From: Microglena sp. YARC
Taxonomy: Eukaryota > Chlorophyta > Chlorophyceae > Chlamydomonadales > Chlamydomonadaceae
Direction of reading: 5' to 3'
DNA: 64,000 nt
Assembly (NCBI GenBank): GCA_022414725.1
Contig: CM039464.1
Span: 11,724,187-11,788,186 of the forward strand
Below are positions 29,594 through 40,817 of the stretch, piece after piece. Numbering within the stretch: the stretch's first letter is position 1; every line of letters starts with the position of its first letter. The notes below the pieces were generated by a model. It searched no databases, had not been told where the DNA came from, and was given only the letters and a program-made list of their open reading frames with translations. A program made the position numbers and the translations under genes.

Positions 29594-31529
29594 TAATGGT
29601 GTGAGAGTGGACTGTGTCTGCCAGTTTGAGGGCACAGGTTCTCTGGAGTCCAAGAGTGGTCATAGAAGTCAAAAAAGAGGTAGGAATAGTACCAGTTGTT
29701 CCAACGGTGATAACTTCATAATGAACAAGGTATCCAGCCGATCGGAGGCCATTTACTAATTCAACATGCTGGGCGTGTTTAGTGATAAACTTAGTAGCAT
29801 GGTTGTTATCAGAGCAGTATCCAAGCTCAAGAACCCAGAGTTCTTTATCAGACATACAGGTAGGGGAGTCTGTGTCAGGTAGGACGGCAAGATCAGGTCT
29901 CATTCTCTTCCAGTCCGCTACAGTAATAGTGGAGGGGCGTAACCAGTCAGGGAGAGGTTTGCCCAGGACCCCCCTGGGGAGGTCCTCTTCCTTGCCAGCG
30001 TCCATGATCATTCTGCGGGATCCCAGGGCGCCGGTGCAAATGGCCTTGTGGATGAGTCGCACTGCGGCGTCATGTCTTTTGATATAGAGCCCCTTGAAAG
30101 TCCGGTGTGTGCAGCCCGCCAGGATGTGGCCCGCTCCGTCCTCACAGGTGTGGCAAATGGGGCATAGGGAGTTCGTGGGGGGGTGAGTGCTGGTAATATA
30201 AGGGAGTTTCCAGCGGAATGCAAGTTTACGGTTCCATAGTCTACCCCAGCGGGCTTTAAGGATGTGGAATTTAGTTTTATGTTGGATAAGGGTTGAGGTC
30301 CAGAATTTGTTACTTGCTTGAGGAAGTTGGTGGGGAGTGTTATCAGCCCAGGTGGTTGCATAGATCCCTTTAAGAGGGTGTTGGCCAAGGTGGCAGCTAG
30401 CGGGCAGGTTAGAGGTGATACCTTGTGTAAGGTTAGGTGCTAAAATTCGTGGGGGAATATCTCCCATGGGTGTGCGAGGTGATTGAACTGTGGGCCAGTA
30501 AACATTGTGGCGGGGGATTTCCCCAGTGGTGTCAGTAAAATTGGTTAAGGTGGGGTGCTCAGCTGCTTTGCGTGCCAGAGTGTCTGCTCTGTCATTTCCA
30601 AGGATACCTGTGTGGGAACGGACTTTGCAAAGAGTGGTGTGTGAGCCATGCAGGATGCGTTGAATGAGGTGTTTTTGAATTGATTGCAGTAATTCAGTAT
30701 GGATAGAACGGGTTGTAGTGGTAGGGTCGTGAATCATTTTTTTTATAAGTTGAAGAGAGCAGAGGCTGTCTGTATGGAGGGTAAGAGATTTGTCATAATC
30801 AATGTTGAGAAGGGCTTGGTGGATGGCGACCAGTTCTGCCCGGTTGTTAGTTTTGGTGGCCCCTATTCCCCCAGGGTTGATGGTGTAACTTTGCCCTGCA
30901 GCCGGGACATAGACTGCAGCACCTATTTTGCTAGGATGCCCTGGTTTACCTTTTATTAGACTGCCATCTGTGTAGACCTGGAGGCCTGAGGAGGGGGTAG
31001 CTAGGTAAAGACAAGGGTGGGTAATGGTAAGAGGGGAGGAAGGAGGGTGTTGGTGGAGTGGAGTTTGCCAAGGATTTTTGGCAAGAGATTTAAGTTTCCG
31101 AGGGTAGGTGATGACAATGTCAGAGAAGGTAAGAGTGGGAGGTGGTGTGATAGTAGAGGGCTCCCAGGATGAGGAAAGGCTTTGCATGTAGTATGTCCAT
31201 TGGTCAATAAAATCTGGAAGTTTAGGAAAGTAAGTAGCTTGGCTGTGGGGGTTGCATATAAGAATGAGGTGTATTTTTTGAGTGGAGGGTGGAGTGTGAG
31301 ATTTGCTGCCAAGCCAAATTTCAGAGGTAGTATAAAATTCAGACTGTGGTCTAGAGTCAATATAGTGAATCCAGGAGTGATGGAGAAGAGTTTTGTAAGG
31401 GGCAGCAAGATCATCAGGGAGGAGCATCAGGGTGCAGGTAGGGCTGAGAGTATTTTCAGCATGGTCAGCACTGGCTAGGGCCCACCTTAGAGCTTGGTGT
31501 GCTTGTGTGGTGGAGTTGGGAACGTCCAC
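29594..31529 (-). CDS. LINE ORF2 C-terminal half: RNase H, CCHC finger, restriction-like endonuclease
   Basis: Numbered from 31529, residues 183-320 are RNase H with the D-E-D-D set: YTDGS (D187), NRAEL (E232), HTDS (D254) and GNDRAD (D313/D316). Residues 456-473 are a C-x2-C-x8-H-x4-C finger (CPICHTCEDGAGHILAGC). Residues 480-630 are the RLE: RPD (545-546), E568 in LELGY, K580, and a VGTTGT ending. RNase H removes template RNA, while the finger plus RLE cut the target. The last 11 residues of the open frame come from the nested insertion. Together with the APE in the large copy, this gives one family with two endonuclease types. Confidence 0.88.
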
Positions 31530-32014
31530 CAGTGAGCCCCAGTCCAGGTGGTAAGAAAGGGGTCTTGGTTGGAGCCAAAGAGCTGGTCAGCAGGGCTGGT
31601 AGAAGAGAAGCTGGTGAGGCTTTGGTCGTAGCTAAGGGGGTTAGAAGCACGATGGTGAGTAATGCCCAGAGCAGCTGCTGCTTGGTAGAGAAAAGGAGAA
31701 AGAATGTTAGTGGCGGCAGGGGCATCTCTGTATCTGGTGAAGAGGGCAGCTAAGTCAGTGTGGTATGTTCCTCCTTGAGTCAGTTGGTTCCATTTGGTAG
31801 GGTGGTGGTTTTTTAAATGGTCATAGTTTTGTTTAAGAGAGGTGAGTCTGTCGTTGGTTATGTGCCCAATATAGTGACCAGTGGGGTTATAAAGATATGA
31901 GGCGTTGGTGTGTGTGTGTGGATTGGCCATCCAGAGTAGTGAGGATGCCTGTTTGTATAGTGTAGGCTGAGGGTGGTTGAATGTCCCAGTCTGGGTGCCT
32001 GTCGTGTGTGTCAA
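31487..32014 (-). pseudogene. LINE ORF2 segment between RT and RNase H, second frame
   Basis: The frame includes SYLYNPTGHYIGHITNDRLTSL, followed by FTRYRDAPAATNIL. It continues the ORF below in another frame, so a frameshift separates them near 31930-31990, and another leads to the RNase H frame near 31500. I know no function for this region. Confidence 0.6.
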
Positions 32015-33197
32015 TTTTCAAAAGTTTGTGAACAAGGTTATGGTTGTCAGCATTAAATCCTGGAGAGGTGGCCCATTGGCCTTGTTGCTGGAGGTTAGTG
32101 AGGTGGATGTCCTTCCTGGGGTTGAGGTGTGTGGTTGTTGGGGGAGTGGTTTTAAAAGTGTGGGTTAATTGGGCATATGCTGGTTGCCCCACCAGTTCAG
32201 CAAGATGAGCCGCATGGTGAGATTGAGGTTTCCAATATATGGTGGAGGTAGTGGAGGTAAGAGGTGTGCTGTGGTGGATGCTGTATCCCATGTGTGTGTA
32301 GGAGTTGATATGGTCGTTGTGCATAATTGTTGGGGCCCATTGGACGTGGACAACGGTAGTGGTGGCAAGTTTGTCGTCTTTGTAAGAGCGCTTGCCCCGC
32401 CAGCTCGTAATGTGCAGGGCTTTGTACTGGGATCCGTAGGTAAGGTGGAGCAGGCGCGCCGGTGGTGCAGGTGCGCTGCTGTCGGGAAATGTCATGGCCT
32501 CGCGGATGCTGTCAGGATGTGAAGTGGGAGTTATTTTATATGCGCGGTAAAATTTAGAAGTGGAGGAGTGTCGAATCCAAGATTTGCACAAGTAGTGGCG
32601 TGCTGACCAGGTGGCATCACTGCTGGGGCAGCCCCATGCTTGGTGCGCGTGGCTGCCTGCGATCTGCGTGGGCCACGCCCACCATTGGTTTCCTTCCAGG
32701 TCCCCAGTGGGATCCGCCTCGTAGTCTGAATCAGTAACGGTGGCGTGAGGTTGGTAGCGCTGGGTGAGTGGAGTAGAGGGTTCGTTAGGAGCGGGAGATT
32801 TAACGTTGTCCGTTGTGTTCTGCGCAATTGCGTAACCAGGCGCAAGTTGTCGGTGAGAGAGAGGAAGTGGGTCAGAGTGTATTGGAGGACCGACGGTTTG
32901 GAGGGAAGAGAGGTGAGCGGTGAGGCGGTTCAGAGATCGTTTGTGGTGTTTAGTAATTTTGTGTAAGGTGATAAGGGAGAGATCTGTAGTGCTGATAAGA
33001 TGGGTTCCCATAGGGGTGACCAGGTCATGGTATGAGTAAATGTCCAGGTCATGAAATGGAGTCATGAGTGAGACAGGAATTGCCTGTGGGGGGAGAGGGA
33101 GAGAGTGTATGTTAAGTTTGTCAAGAAGTTCTGTGTCATTCCAAGAAATTATTATGTCAGATTTTTCAATAATTTCCAGCTGGCGGGCTAGGGACAT
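31887..33197 (-). CDS. LINE ORF2 segment after RT (unknown role)
   Basis: A 436-aa open frame starts just after the RT thumb (LEIIEKSDIIISWNDTELL). It matches the decayed segment at 7124-8132 of the large LINE, which places the two copies in one family. It contains no motif I recognise. Sequence from 33198 to 33393 continues into RT in a shifted frame (MNDQGHLGILTRALLNK). Confidence 0.65.
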   Translation of the reverse strand: MSLARQLEIIEKSDIIISWNDTELLDKLNIHSLPLPPQAIPVSLMTPFHDLDIYSYHDLVTPMGTHLISTTDLSLITLHKITKHHKRSLNRLTAHLSSLQTVGPPIHSDPLPLSHRQLAPGYAIAQNTTDNVKSPAPNEPSTPLTQRYQPHATVTDSDYEADPTGDLEGNQWWAWPTQIAGSHAHQAWGCPSSDATWSARHYLCKSWIRHSSTSKFYRAYKITPTSHPDSIREAMTFPDSSAPAPPARLLHLTYGSQYKALHITSWRGKRSYKDDKLATTTVVHVQWAPTIMHNDHINSYTHMGYSIHHSTPLTSTTSTIYWKPQSHHAAHLAELVGQPAYAQLTHTFKTTPPTTTHLNPRKDIHLTNLQQQGQWATSPGFNADNHNLVHKLLKIDTHDRHPDWDIQPPSAYTIQTGILTTLDGQSTHTHQRLISL

Positions 33198-33393
33198 ATA
33201 TTTAAGTTGCTTGCGGGAGAGAGAGAGAGAGGATCTAGAGTGGTCATGGTGGAGGTTGATTTGTTAAGAAGAGCCCTGGTGAGGATTCCCAGGTGACCTT
33301 GGTCGTTCATGGACTGGGTGAGGGCTGTTGCAGTAATCTGGGTGTATTCAGTGAGTAGAGAGGGCACCCCTAGTACTGCCTCTGTTTTGGGGA

Positions 33394-34324
33394 AGTATTG
33401 TTGATTACTACATGACCTAGAGCACATGCTGTCTGGTCTTGCACACCTGCTGGAGTATTGATGGACACAAATGCAGATACCACCTGGCCTGGGTTTCTAA
33501 AAAGAGCTGGAAACAACTCTAGCAAATCAGCTGGAATCCTGGCGTTACACGATTCTACCATGGATTGGATGATACTAGAAAAGGCCACCTCGCTTTGGTT
33601 ATCAGTATTGTTGGGAACTAGACTATTGAGAGCAGATGCTGTCTCCACTTGCACACCTGCTGGAGTGCTGGCGGACAACGATGCAACCAAGGGAGGGATG
33701 GCACCAGCAGAGGCCATCTCGCCTTGGTTATCAGTATTGTTGGCAACTAGATCTGCTAGAGCACATGCTGCTTTGGCCTGCACACGCGCTGTTACTAGCA
33801 CACATGGGGTACTGGCTGACAGCAATGCAACCAAGAGAGGGATGGCACCTGCAGCAGCCACCATACCTGCAGTGCCACGGCTGTGGAGAGCTAGATAACC
33901 AAGCACCTCTGCTGCATCTTCCTGTACGTAGTATGGCATCTCGGGCAACAACAAGGCCACCAGGTTGGGGATGGCACTGGAATAGCTAGATACCTTGGTG
34001 CTATCCTTCGCTATTAGAGCCTTCAGTTCATGTGCTCCAATACACTTGTTAATCAGTCCAGATGTGGGACTAATTCTCAAGATATTGCGGAGAATTTCAG
34101 GGTCGACTGGTTGGTTGAGCAAGTCCTCGGCTAACATGGTTAAGCTACAGCTTTTTTGTTCCTGATCTGAGCAGTAGCTACCAGGCAGCTCTCCTGTATG
34201 GCTATTAAGCCAGACAGGAGAGCTGAAACCTAACGCAATGTAGGGCACCTTGAAGATGCCAAAATGACAGGACATGTAGGATGCCCCTGTCACAAAATCC
34301 AACCTGCCCTCAATCTGGAGATGC
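33394..34324 (-). CDS. Armadillo-repeat protein, N-terminal exon part
   Basis: An acceptor TTGCAG ends at 34325, and an open frame follows for about 310 codons. The first 110 residues are not recognisable. Then come armadillo repeats with AIPNLVALLLPEMPYYVQEDAAEVLGYLAL, AGAIPLLVALLSAST, AGAIPPLVASLSASTPAGVQ and one eroded repeat. The exon runs into the LINE target site within the words VVINNT. Joining to 28394 across the LINE continues the repeat exactly (NNTDNQ). Upstream exons were not found. Confidence 0.8.
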
Positions 34325-34339
34325 CTGCAACACATAAGT

Positions 34340-34680
34340 GGAGGTGTGGAGGTGTAGAGCGGGAACAGGGGTGGAGAGGAGTAGGGGGGAGGGGGGGCAG
34401 GTTTAGAGGTGTGGAGGTGTGAAGGTGTGGAGGGGAGGAGAGGGGGCAGGTGTGAAGGTGTGAAGGTGTGGAGGAGGGGGGCAGGTGTGGAGGTGGGAAC
34501 TACAACTCAAAGTGGAGTAAAGGGGTCGAGGGGGGGCAAGAGGGAGTATGCTTGCATATGTGAGGATAGAGGGTGAGTGGAGAGGGGGGTTGAGGGTCGT
34601 GTTGGTGCGGAACAAGGGTGGGGTGGGTGGGTGGGTGGGGGGGGGGGGGGAGAAACAGGGTTCTAGTAGTGGAGACTGAC
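34340..34680. repeat. Purine-rich GGTGTGGA/GGGG minisatellite
   Basis: Repeats of GTGTGGAGGTGTGAAGG type end in G runs near 34635-34652. No gene is seen in 34680-35050, although a short plus frame and a hydrophobic minus frame exist. Confidence 0.6.
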
Positions 34681-35058
34681 AGTTTGGGCTCCAAAGAACC
34701 AGCAGAGCAGAAAGAAGTAGCCAAATATCCTCATGGTTTCATTGTCGTGGCACCTTATGGGACTGCCAATGTCACAATGTGCCTACAGCATGACGGAGTC
34801 TATGAACTTAACCATGATGATGATGATGGTGGATATTACATTATCTTGGTGCCCTAATGGGCGCCAAATGCGCCCACAGCTTGTCAAGGGGGACTTCTGA
34901 ACATCATACACACACACACACACAAATAAAAAATAATACACACTCACACACCAACACAAAACACGTTTTCCATCAGTCTAGTGGAAAACTTCCCAGGACA
35001 TCAGAGGGTATCCAAAAACAAACCCGAACAGAGGTGATGACCACACTGTGGCATGGTG

Positions 35059-35358
35059 TGACGGATAACGACCCTCGCATTCACCAATCAATCACCACGA
35101 TTTCTCCTTAGGTTACAATTGGTGGAGTCCCTTGAGGGCATAGTTCAGAGCGAACGATCGCTCAACTCCCAGAGTTCGATCCCCCCCCAGGACAAAAGTG
35201 CAGGTATGCTGCCTGGGGAAATCTCAACGGAAGGGGACCTGCGCGGGCCGGACGTGCACACCGATAGTGGGCGTCTGTCTTTCGAAAGAGGGGTAAAGTG
35301 TGACGGATAGCGATCCTCACATTCCCCAATCGATCACCACGTCTTCCCCATTGGTTAC
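35059..35358 (+). repeat. tRNA-headed SINE between ~61-bp direct repeats
   Basis: The segment at 35128-35190 has an A-box (TAGTTCAGAGCG) and a B-box (GAGTTCGATCC) at tRNA spacing, with matching stems. It lies between two copies of GTGTGACGGATA-CGA-CCTC...GGTTAC (35059-35120 and 35298-35358). The repeats may be element ends or an internal duplication. Confidence 0.55.
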
Positions 35359-35739
35359 GCATGGTATCTGACTAAGACAAAGTCAGTCCTTCTCCTATTC
35401 ACTGCGGGAAAAGTTGTTGTGCATACTAGCTGCAAAATTGCCTTGATCAGTCAGTTGAGAGATCACTGCGGGTGTGCTGTCTGTACTAACCTCAGTAAGT
35501 GGCAGTCATGGCTGTAGCAGGGATAGGAAGTGCTTGGTTGAAGTCCGGTGGTGGCTGAAAGCTAGAGGCCAGGGCTGGGGGGGGGGGGGGAATCTGCAGG
35601 GAAGTTCGGCCAGTGTGACCGGTGTAACCGTGGGAGGGGGGTGGGGGCAGCGGGGGACATGGAGGCAGTGGGGGCCTGCTGAGGGCATTTTGAACACATA
35701 TGACGCAGCCTAAGTGCCTCCACAACAGGCCGACAGGCC

Positions 35740-35832
35740 GAAAACACGCAGTACGTGGACCCGCACGTAACGGGACCGTACCCGACCGTACGCGGACCGT
35801 ACGTTGCGGGACCCGGACGTGGACCCGGACGT
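35740..35832. repeat. CGTAC/GGACCCG short repeats
   Basis: Multiple overlapping CGTAC, CCGTACG and GGACCCGGACGT motifs make a GC-rich cluster with palindromic words. No function can be assigned. Confidence 0.5.
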
Positions 35833-36174
35833 AACGTCAAACACGAATTGTGGTGTGTGCGTGTGGGTGGGTGGGGTGGGTGGGTGGGGGAATCTACCAG
35901 GGAATGGTGACCAACCCCCACCATAATGACCGTTATCTGTTCATTGTAGATCGTCCTATGAGTATGCCACATCCGTTGCCACGTAAGCCCCAAGCCTCAA
36001 CAAATTAAATTGCCGACAAAGAGCGACACTGTAACGTTAAGAATACGTGTCATCGGGGTATGGTTAATTGGTTATTAACTGGAAGCCGAAGGATTATCTC
36101 CGGATGTTCGTCAGCCGAAGGAGCAGAAGCTCAAGCTTGAGTCCCTCGTCTTGCTCCCAGCGCGTCAGCTTAAC

Positions 36175-36176
<2 letters not shown>

Positions 36177-36213
<37 letters not shown>

Positions 36214-36440
36214 TGTGCAAGTGTATGCGTGTATGTGCATGTTTGCATGTGTGTATGTGCATGTGTGCATGTGTGCAAGTGCATGTGTGCATGTACGTTT
36301 GTGCACATATGTACATGTATGTGCATGTTTGCATGTGTGTTTGTGCATGTGTGCATGCGAGCAAGCACACGTGTGCATGTGTGTATGTGCATGCCCATGT
36401 GTGCATATACATGGGCATGTGTGTATGTACATGTGTTTTT
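36177..36440 (+). repeat. Poly-G (36 nt) followed by (TGTGCA)n repeat
   Basis: Thirty-six G residues are followed by about 220 bp of GTGTGCATGT-type repeats. This is a purine/pyrimidine alternation with Z-DNA potential. Confidence 0.85.
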
Positions 36441-38447
36441 GCTGCAATACTGGTGAGACCACGCCTACTGCGTCATCTTAGGTTGGCTTGGGTCGACCCA
36501 CATATGCAATAATTGTCTTCCTTGGTAGCTGACATCCTGGGGTTGAAATTTGTACATTAACACCCAACAACCATCACTGAATGTGCATACAACTGAATAT
36601 GCATGCAAAGCTGACTCCTAGTCCACCTGGTTTTATGAAAAACATCAAAAAATTGAACAATCTATATTTTTGATGAATTATAAGACTTATTTATACCGGA
36701 CGAATTCTCACCAGAGCACAGATGAGCATCGCAATTCACGTAAAGGAGCTCAGGTTGGGCCAAAAAGCTACAATTATCGGTTAACAATTTGATTACAGGG
36801 TATTTTGAGCTAACATTTCAAATTTTAACCACTTAAACATGTGCGTGTACATAGGTTTGGGAACAGAATAGTCGTCAAAAAACCAAGGCGCAACATGTAC
36901 GCATCTCAATGGACGAAACAATCCCCTAGGGCACTTAGGTTATACTTAGCCCTCGGACCCCACCTCAGGGCCGTGCGTGGGGCAGGGGCGGGGGCCACCG
37001 GGCGGGGTCGGGGGCAGGGCGGGGGCGGGGCCACCGGGCGGGGGCAGGGGCAAGCCACGCCACCTGCCGCTGACAAAAAACCCGTTCAGGAGGACGGGAC
37101 ATACCCCCTATGTTGGTCATCCTACGCCTGGGATCCCCTTTTGGACAGGTCCGACCCTGCCCCCACCCCTGCCCCGGGTCCGACGTTGCTGGGTTCCCCG
37201 TCACCGCTTTCGGGACCCGCCCCCCAGCCACATGCGCATCATACCAGTACCTTTCAGCCTGAGATTAATGAGACTTTGGATCCTACCTAGTTGAACCAGT
37301 TCCAGCGGCTTTGCATGAGGGAAGCACCCTGAAAGTCCGTATGTTTTAGGCGGTCATCACATTTTTAACTGTCGGTTATTTTGGGGGGTGGAGGGGGGTA
37401 CCCATCAAATACTGTAATGTTGGCCTGAAAATCCTTCCCACATCGATTAATTAATGTAATAGATTGATTCGATGTCCGAGTCCTTGTCGATGTCTTTACT
37501 TAGATGGGCGCTAGTACTAAAGCAGCGCTAGCTGGCACGCCGCTTGTGACCGTAGTCACCATACCGGGCAAGCAGCCCCACGCATGCCCTGTGTAATACG
37601 CTACACTACGGCTAGATGGAGTTGCATAACAATTAAACCAGTGCTAAGTAGGAGTAGGTGTTGCTTTATTATTTGTTTTGCAATACAGATTTCCCCCTCG
37701 TGTACCTCCTCCAACAAAAATGATTCCCATCTACTCACCCCAGCCTGAGATATGCCTCCTTGAAGGGGTGTCCCAAGGTGTAGGTGACAGGGATCCCACC
37801 ACCTTATTGCCCCACCCACTAGCTCAAGGAAGTTCAAGTTCAAGAAGATGCCAGCAAATTGTTCGCGTTTACATTTTTCCGGTAACTATTCTTTACTGTC
37901 GAAGACAGCAAGCAGCCAAATTGCTGGCTGAACATATTTAACCAAGTTCAAGTCTAGTGGAAGGAGTACATTCCACTGTCCTCACAATTAGTTTGGTTAT
38001 AAGGTGGTACGGTTGATCGTTTGGCTATGAGCCGAGGTGTACAGCAATGGCTCGACACACAGATTTTGCCCCCCTGAACGATAGGGGGAAGTTAGCCCCC
38101 ACTTAACAAAACTTACGTAGACCCTTAACCTTTGAACCACAACCTGAACCACTAAACATAAGTAGGGGCTAACTTACCCCCACCCCCCTGACTGGCCCTT
38201 ATTAGCCAAGGGGACTTGGCATAGGAAGACGGTGAACAGCCCAGAGTTGGCTGAAAACCATGTAACAAATTCAAATTATGGACGCACTCATGTGATTTGT
38301 TCGCGTTCACATTTCCTGGTATTATTGTTTTCTGCGGAAGATGGCGAGCAGGCAAATTGCTGGCTGGAGCCATGACCAAGTTCATGCGGGCAAGGTCATG
38401 TGGCCTGGGAGCGCCAGCTTGAGCTACCACATGATTGCAGTCTGGGC
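36441..38447. other. No gene recognised
   Basis: Short open frames lack conserved motifs. The GC-rich stretch 36970-37060 has GGGGCGGGG runs. The segments at 37700-37940 and 38230-38400 share GTTCGCGTTTACATTT and CTGGCTG words, suggesting an old dispersed repeat. Confidence 0.4.
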
Positions 38448-38636
38448 ATAGTTCTTTTCCTAGCTACGAGCAGCAGCTTCTAGGCAGCTCCCTGAGCCAG
38501 CCACTGGGCGAAGCCCCAAGATTTCGACAGTTCAGGACAGCGGATTCTGTCAGCTTCCAGGCACACGAAGTTGCATCAGCTTTGGCTGACTAACCAGTTA
38601 GGAGAGCTGCTGCTTTTAGCTGAAAAGAAAAACACT
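38448..38636. mobile_element. hAT-like MITE, diverged copy
   Basis: It shows the same inverted-end layout as the elements at 40616 and 51611: CTACGAGCAGCAGC on the left and GCTGCTGCTTTTAGC...AACACTG on the right. The terminal bases and target duplication are eroded. Confidence 0.55.
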
Positions 38637-38981
38637 GATTCTGTGCTCACGAGTGTGGTGAATTAATGTTTAAACTACCCATGTTTCCTCCACCCACAGA
38701 CAGTGAACAGCTGTAGGCTGATATACCAAGCAAGCACAAAATACATTGAGGTGCCACGTGATTACAAACAAAGCATGCAAGGAAGAGTGAAGGTATGCTT
38801 TGGCAATGACGATATGCTTTGGTTTCTCTGAAGAACATTCTTTTGAATATCCCAAGACCTGTTGGATAATGTTACTTTTACTGCGAAAGACGGCGAGCTG
38901 GAGCCATGCAACCAAGTTAAGGTCGTAAAAGAGTGAGGGCGAGGCAGTAAGGAGGGCAATGGCATACCTAGGGGCTGAACC

Positions 38982-39004
38982 GGGGGGGGGGGGGGGGGGG
39001 GGGG
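38982..39004 (+). repeat. Poly-G tract
   Basis: A 23-nt G run precedes the minisatellite at 39010. Confidence 0.9.
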
Positions 39005-39009
39005 ATGTC

Positions 39010-39720
39010 AGGCATGTTGGACACAGATGTAGATGTGTAAGCACATGTAGTTGTAGATGCCTTAGACACGGATGTAGTTGCATAAGTAGATGTAGATGCC
39101 GTAGACGCGAATGAAGTTGCTGAAGTGAATGTAGGTATAGATGCCGTAGACGCGAATGTAGTTGTAGATGCCGTAGATGTGAAAGTAGATGCAGGTATAT
39201 ATGATGTAGACACAAATGTAGATGAACATGTAGTTGTAGATACATACATACATAGATGTAGTTGTAGATGCCTTAGTATATGTAGATGCATAAGTAGTTG
39301 ATGCATAACCAGATGTAGTTGTCTATGCATACGTAGGTGTAGTTGTGGATAACCTCACGCCTCGTAATAAGGAGCACGATTTATCTATGTAGTTGTAGAT
39401 GCCGCAGACTCGAATGTAGATGAACATACAGTTCTAGATGCAGACATAGATAAGTTCTAGAAGTCGCAGACACAAATGTAGATGAACAAGTAGTTGTAGT
39501 AGCATACATAGATGTATTGTAGATGCTGCAGGCATGAATGCAGTTGTCTATGCATAAGTATATGTCGTTGTCTATGCATAAGCAGATGTAGTTGTCTATG
39601 CATAAGTACATGTGGTTGTAGATGCCGTAGACGCGAATGTAGATGAACAAGTAGTTGTCGATGCATATGTAGATGAACATGCCGTAGACAAGATTGTAGA
39701 TGTAGTTGCAAGTAGCGGAG
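39010..39720 (+). repeat. Degenerate minisatellite of GTAGATG / GCCGTAGACGCGAATG words
   Basis: Imperfect repeats built from GATGTAGTTGTAGATGCC, GTAGACGCGAATG and TGCATAAGTA recur over 0.7 kb. Long open frames on the minus strand follow from the repeat periodicity and are not genes. Confidence 0.8.
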
Positions 39721-39829
39721 GATGGCATGGGTGATACGGGGCAGCATGAAGGTGCAGGCACAGTTCAATTTGGGCGCATGAAAATGTAGGAGAGGGTGGG
39801 CGTAGTGCAGCAGATGTAGGTCTCGAGGA

Positions 39830-39854
39830 GGGGGGGGGGGGGGGGGGGGGGGGG
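39830..39854 (+). repeat. Poly-G tract
   Basis: A run of 25 G residues lies between two minisatellites. Confidence 0.9.
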
Positions 39855-39937
39855 AGGGTAGGACCCAGGCGATTAGATACAGCCGCAATTGGTGTTTTGC
39901 AGGGTGAGATGTATGGTTGCAGATGGGGTGGGGCAAC

Positions 39938-40335
39938 TCATTGTAGGCGTACATAGAGACGGCAGGGGCGATATGGAGACACGGTCGTAGTGGAGCGGTA
40001 TGGAGGAGCACAAGCACGCAAGTAGTTGTAAGTAGAGGGCAGGATGGCGTTGTGTAGGAGTAGACACATATGGCAGGGGCGATATGTAGCAGGTGTGCAG
40101 ATGGAGCGATACAGTCGCAGGTGGAGCGATATGGAGCAGAAGCACGCATGTAGTTGTAGGTAGAGGGCAGGATGGCGTTGTGTAGGCGTAGGCACAGATG
40201 AGAGGGGCGATATGGAGCAAGTGTGCAGATGGAGCGATACAGTCGCAGGCGCACGCATGTAGTTGTAGGAAGAGGGCAGGATGGCGTTGTGTAGGCGTAG
40301 GCACAGATGGCAGGGTCGATACGGAGCAGGTGCGT
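39938..40335 (+). repeat. Minisatellite of ~120-bp units
   Basis: The unit contains GCGATATGGAGCAGG, GGAGCGATACAGTCGCAGG, GCACGCATGTAGTTGTAGG and AGGATGGCGTTGTGTAGGCG. About three and a half units are visible. Confidence 0.8.
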
Positions 40336-40615
40336 GGAACGCAGCACAACGGAGGATGTGATGTGGGAGTTGCTTGGATGGAACGATCGATGCTGTAGTT
40401 GGGAAGGAAGACTGGAGTAAGACCTTCAGAAACCACCTGAAGGGGGCGGGACATAACAGAGTTCATACATCTTGATATATTCGTAACATGGTTTGGGAAC
40501 AAATATAAAACAGTGGGACCACAGATGAGATCACAGACTTGTCACGGTAGCCAAACATATGGCACAGGATTGCCAAACATATGACGCAGTATTGACCTAG
40601 TACTGTCATGGTAGC

Positions 40616-40817
40616 CACTGTTTCATTTCGAGCTATGCGTAGCAGCTTCTAGGAAGCTCCTTTCTCCCGTCCTTGAGCAAAAACTGAAGCTAGCTAGTGC
40701 ATCCGAATGCTGTCATTACAGGCATTTCAATGCAACTGAAAGCTTTGGGCTGAACCCAGTAGCTGAATTATGGAGCTGGCTGGAAGCTGCCATGCATAGC
40801 TTTAAAATGAAACAGTG
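40616..40817. mobile_element. hAT-like MITE with 8-bp target duplication
   Basis: This 202-bp element has ends CACTGTTTCATTT and AAAATGAAACAGTG, and further inverted matching inward (AGCTATGC/GCATAGCT, AGCAGCTTC/GAAGCTGCC). It is flanked by ATGGTAGC at 40608-40615 and 40818-40825. An 8-bp duplication with CA-TG-type ends is diagnostic of hAT transposons. It has no coding capacity. Confidence 0.85.

Larger units (their letters stand above)
28395..33393 (-). mobile_element. Dualen/RandI-like LINE, 5'-truncated, inserted in armadillo gene
   Basis: On the minus strand the element starts inside the RT thumb at 33393. It passes through a region of unknown role, RNase H, a CCHC finger and a restriction-like endonuclease, then a roughly 300-bp 3' UTR ending in CAATTT repeats at 28395. 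It is flanked by the 11-bp duplication AGTATTGTTGA. It is interrupted by a second copy at 28702-29576. Net length is about 4.1 kb. At least two frameshifts break its ORF (about 31930-31990 and 31500-31530). Confidence 0.88.

Noticed and set aside
34680..34760. Minus-strand signal-peptide-like start (MRIFGYFFLLCWFFGAQ)
   Set aside because: The frame ends after 23 codons and no continuing exon or clear donor supports it.
38670..40502. Minus-strand frames of 190-296 codons rich in His, Leu and Tyr
   Set aside because: They are translated minisatellites; composition follows the repeat unit.
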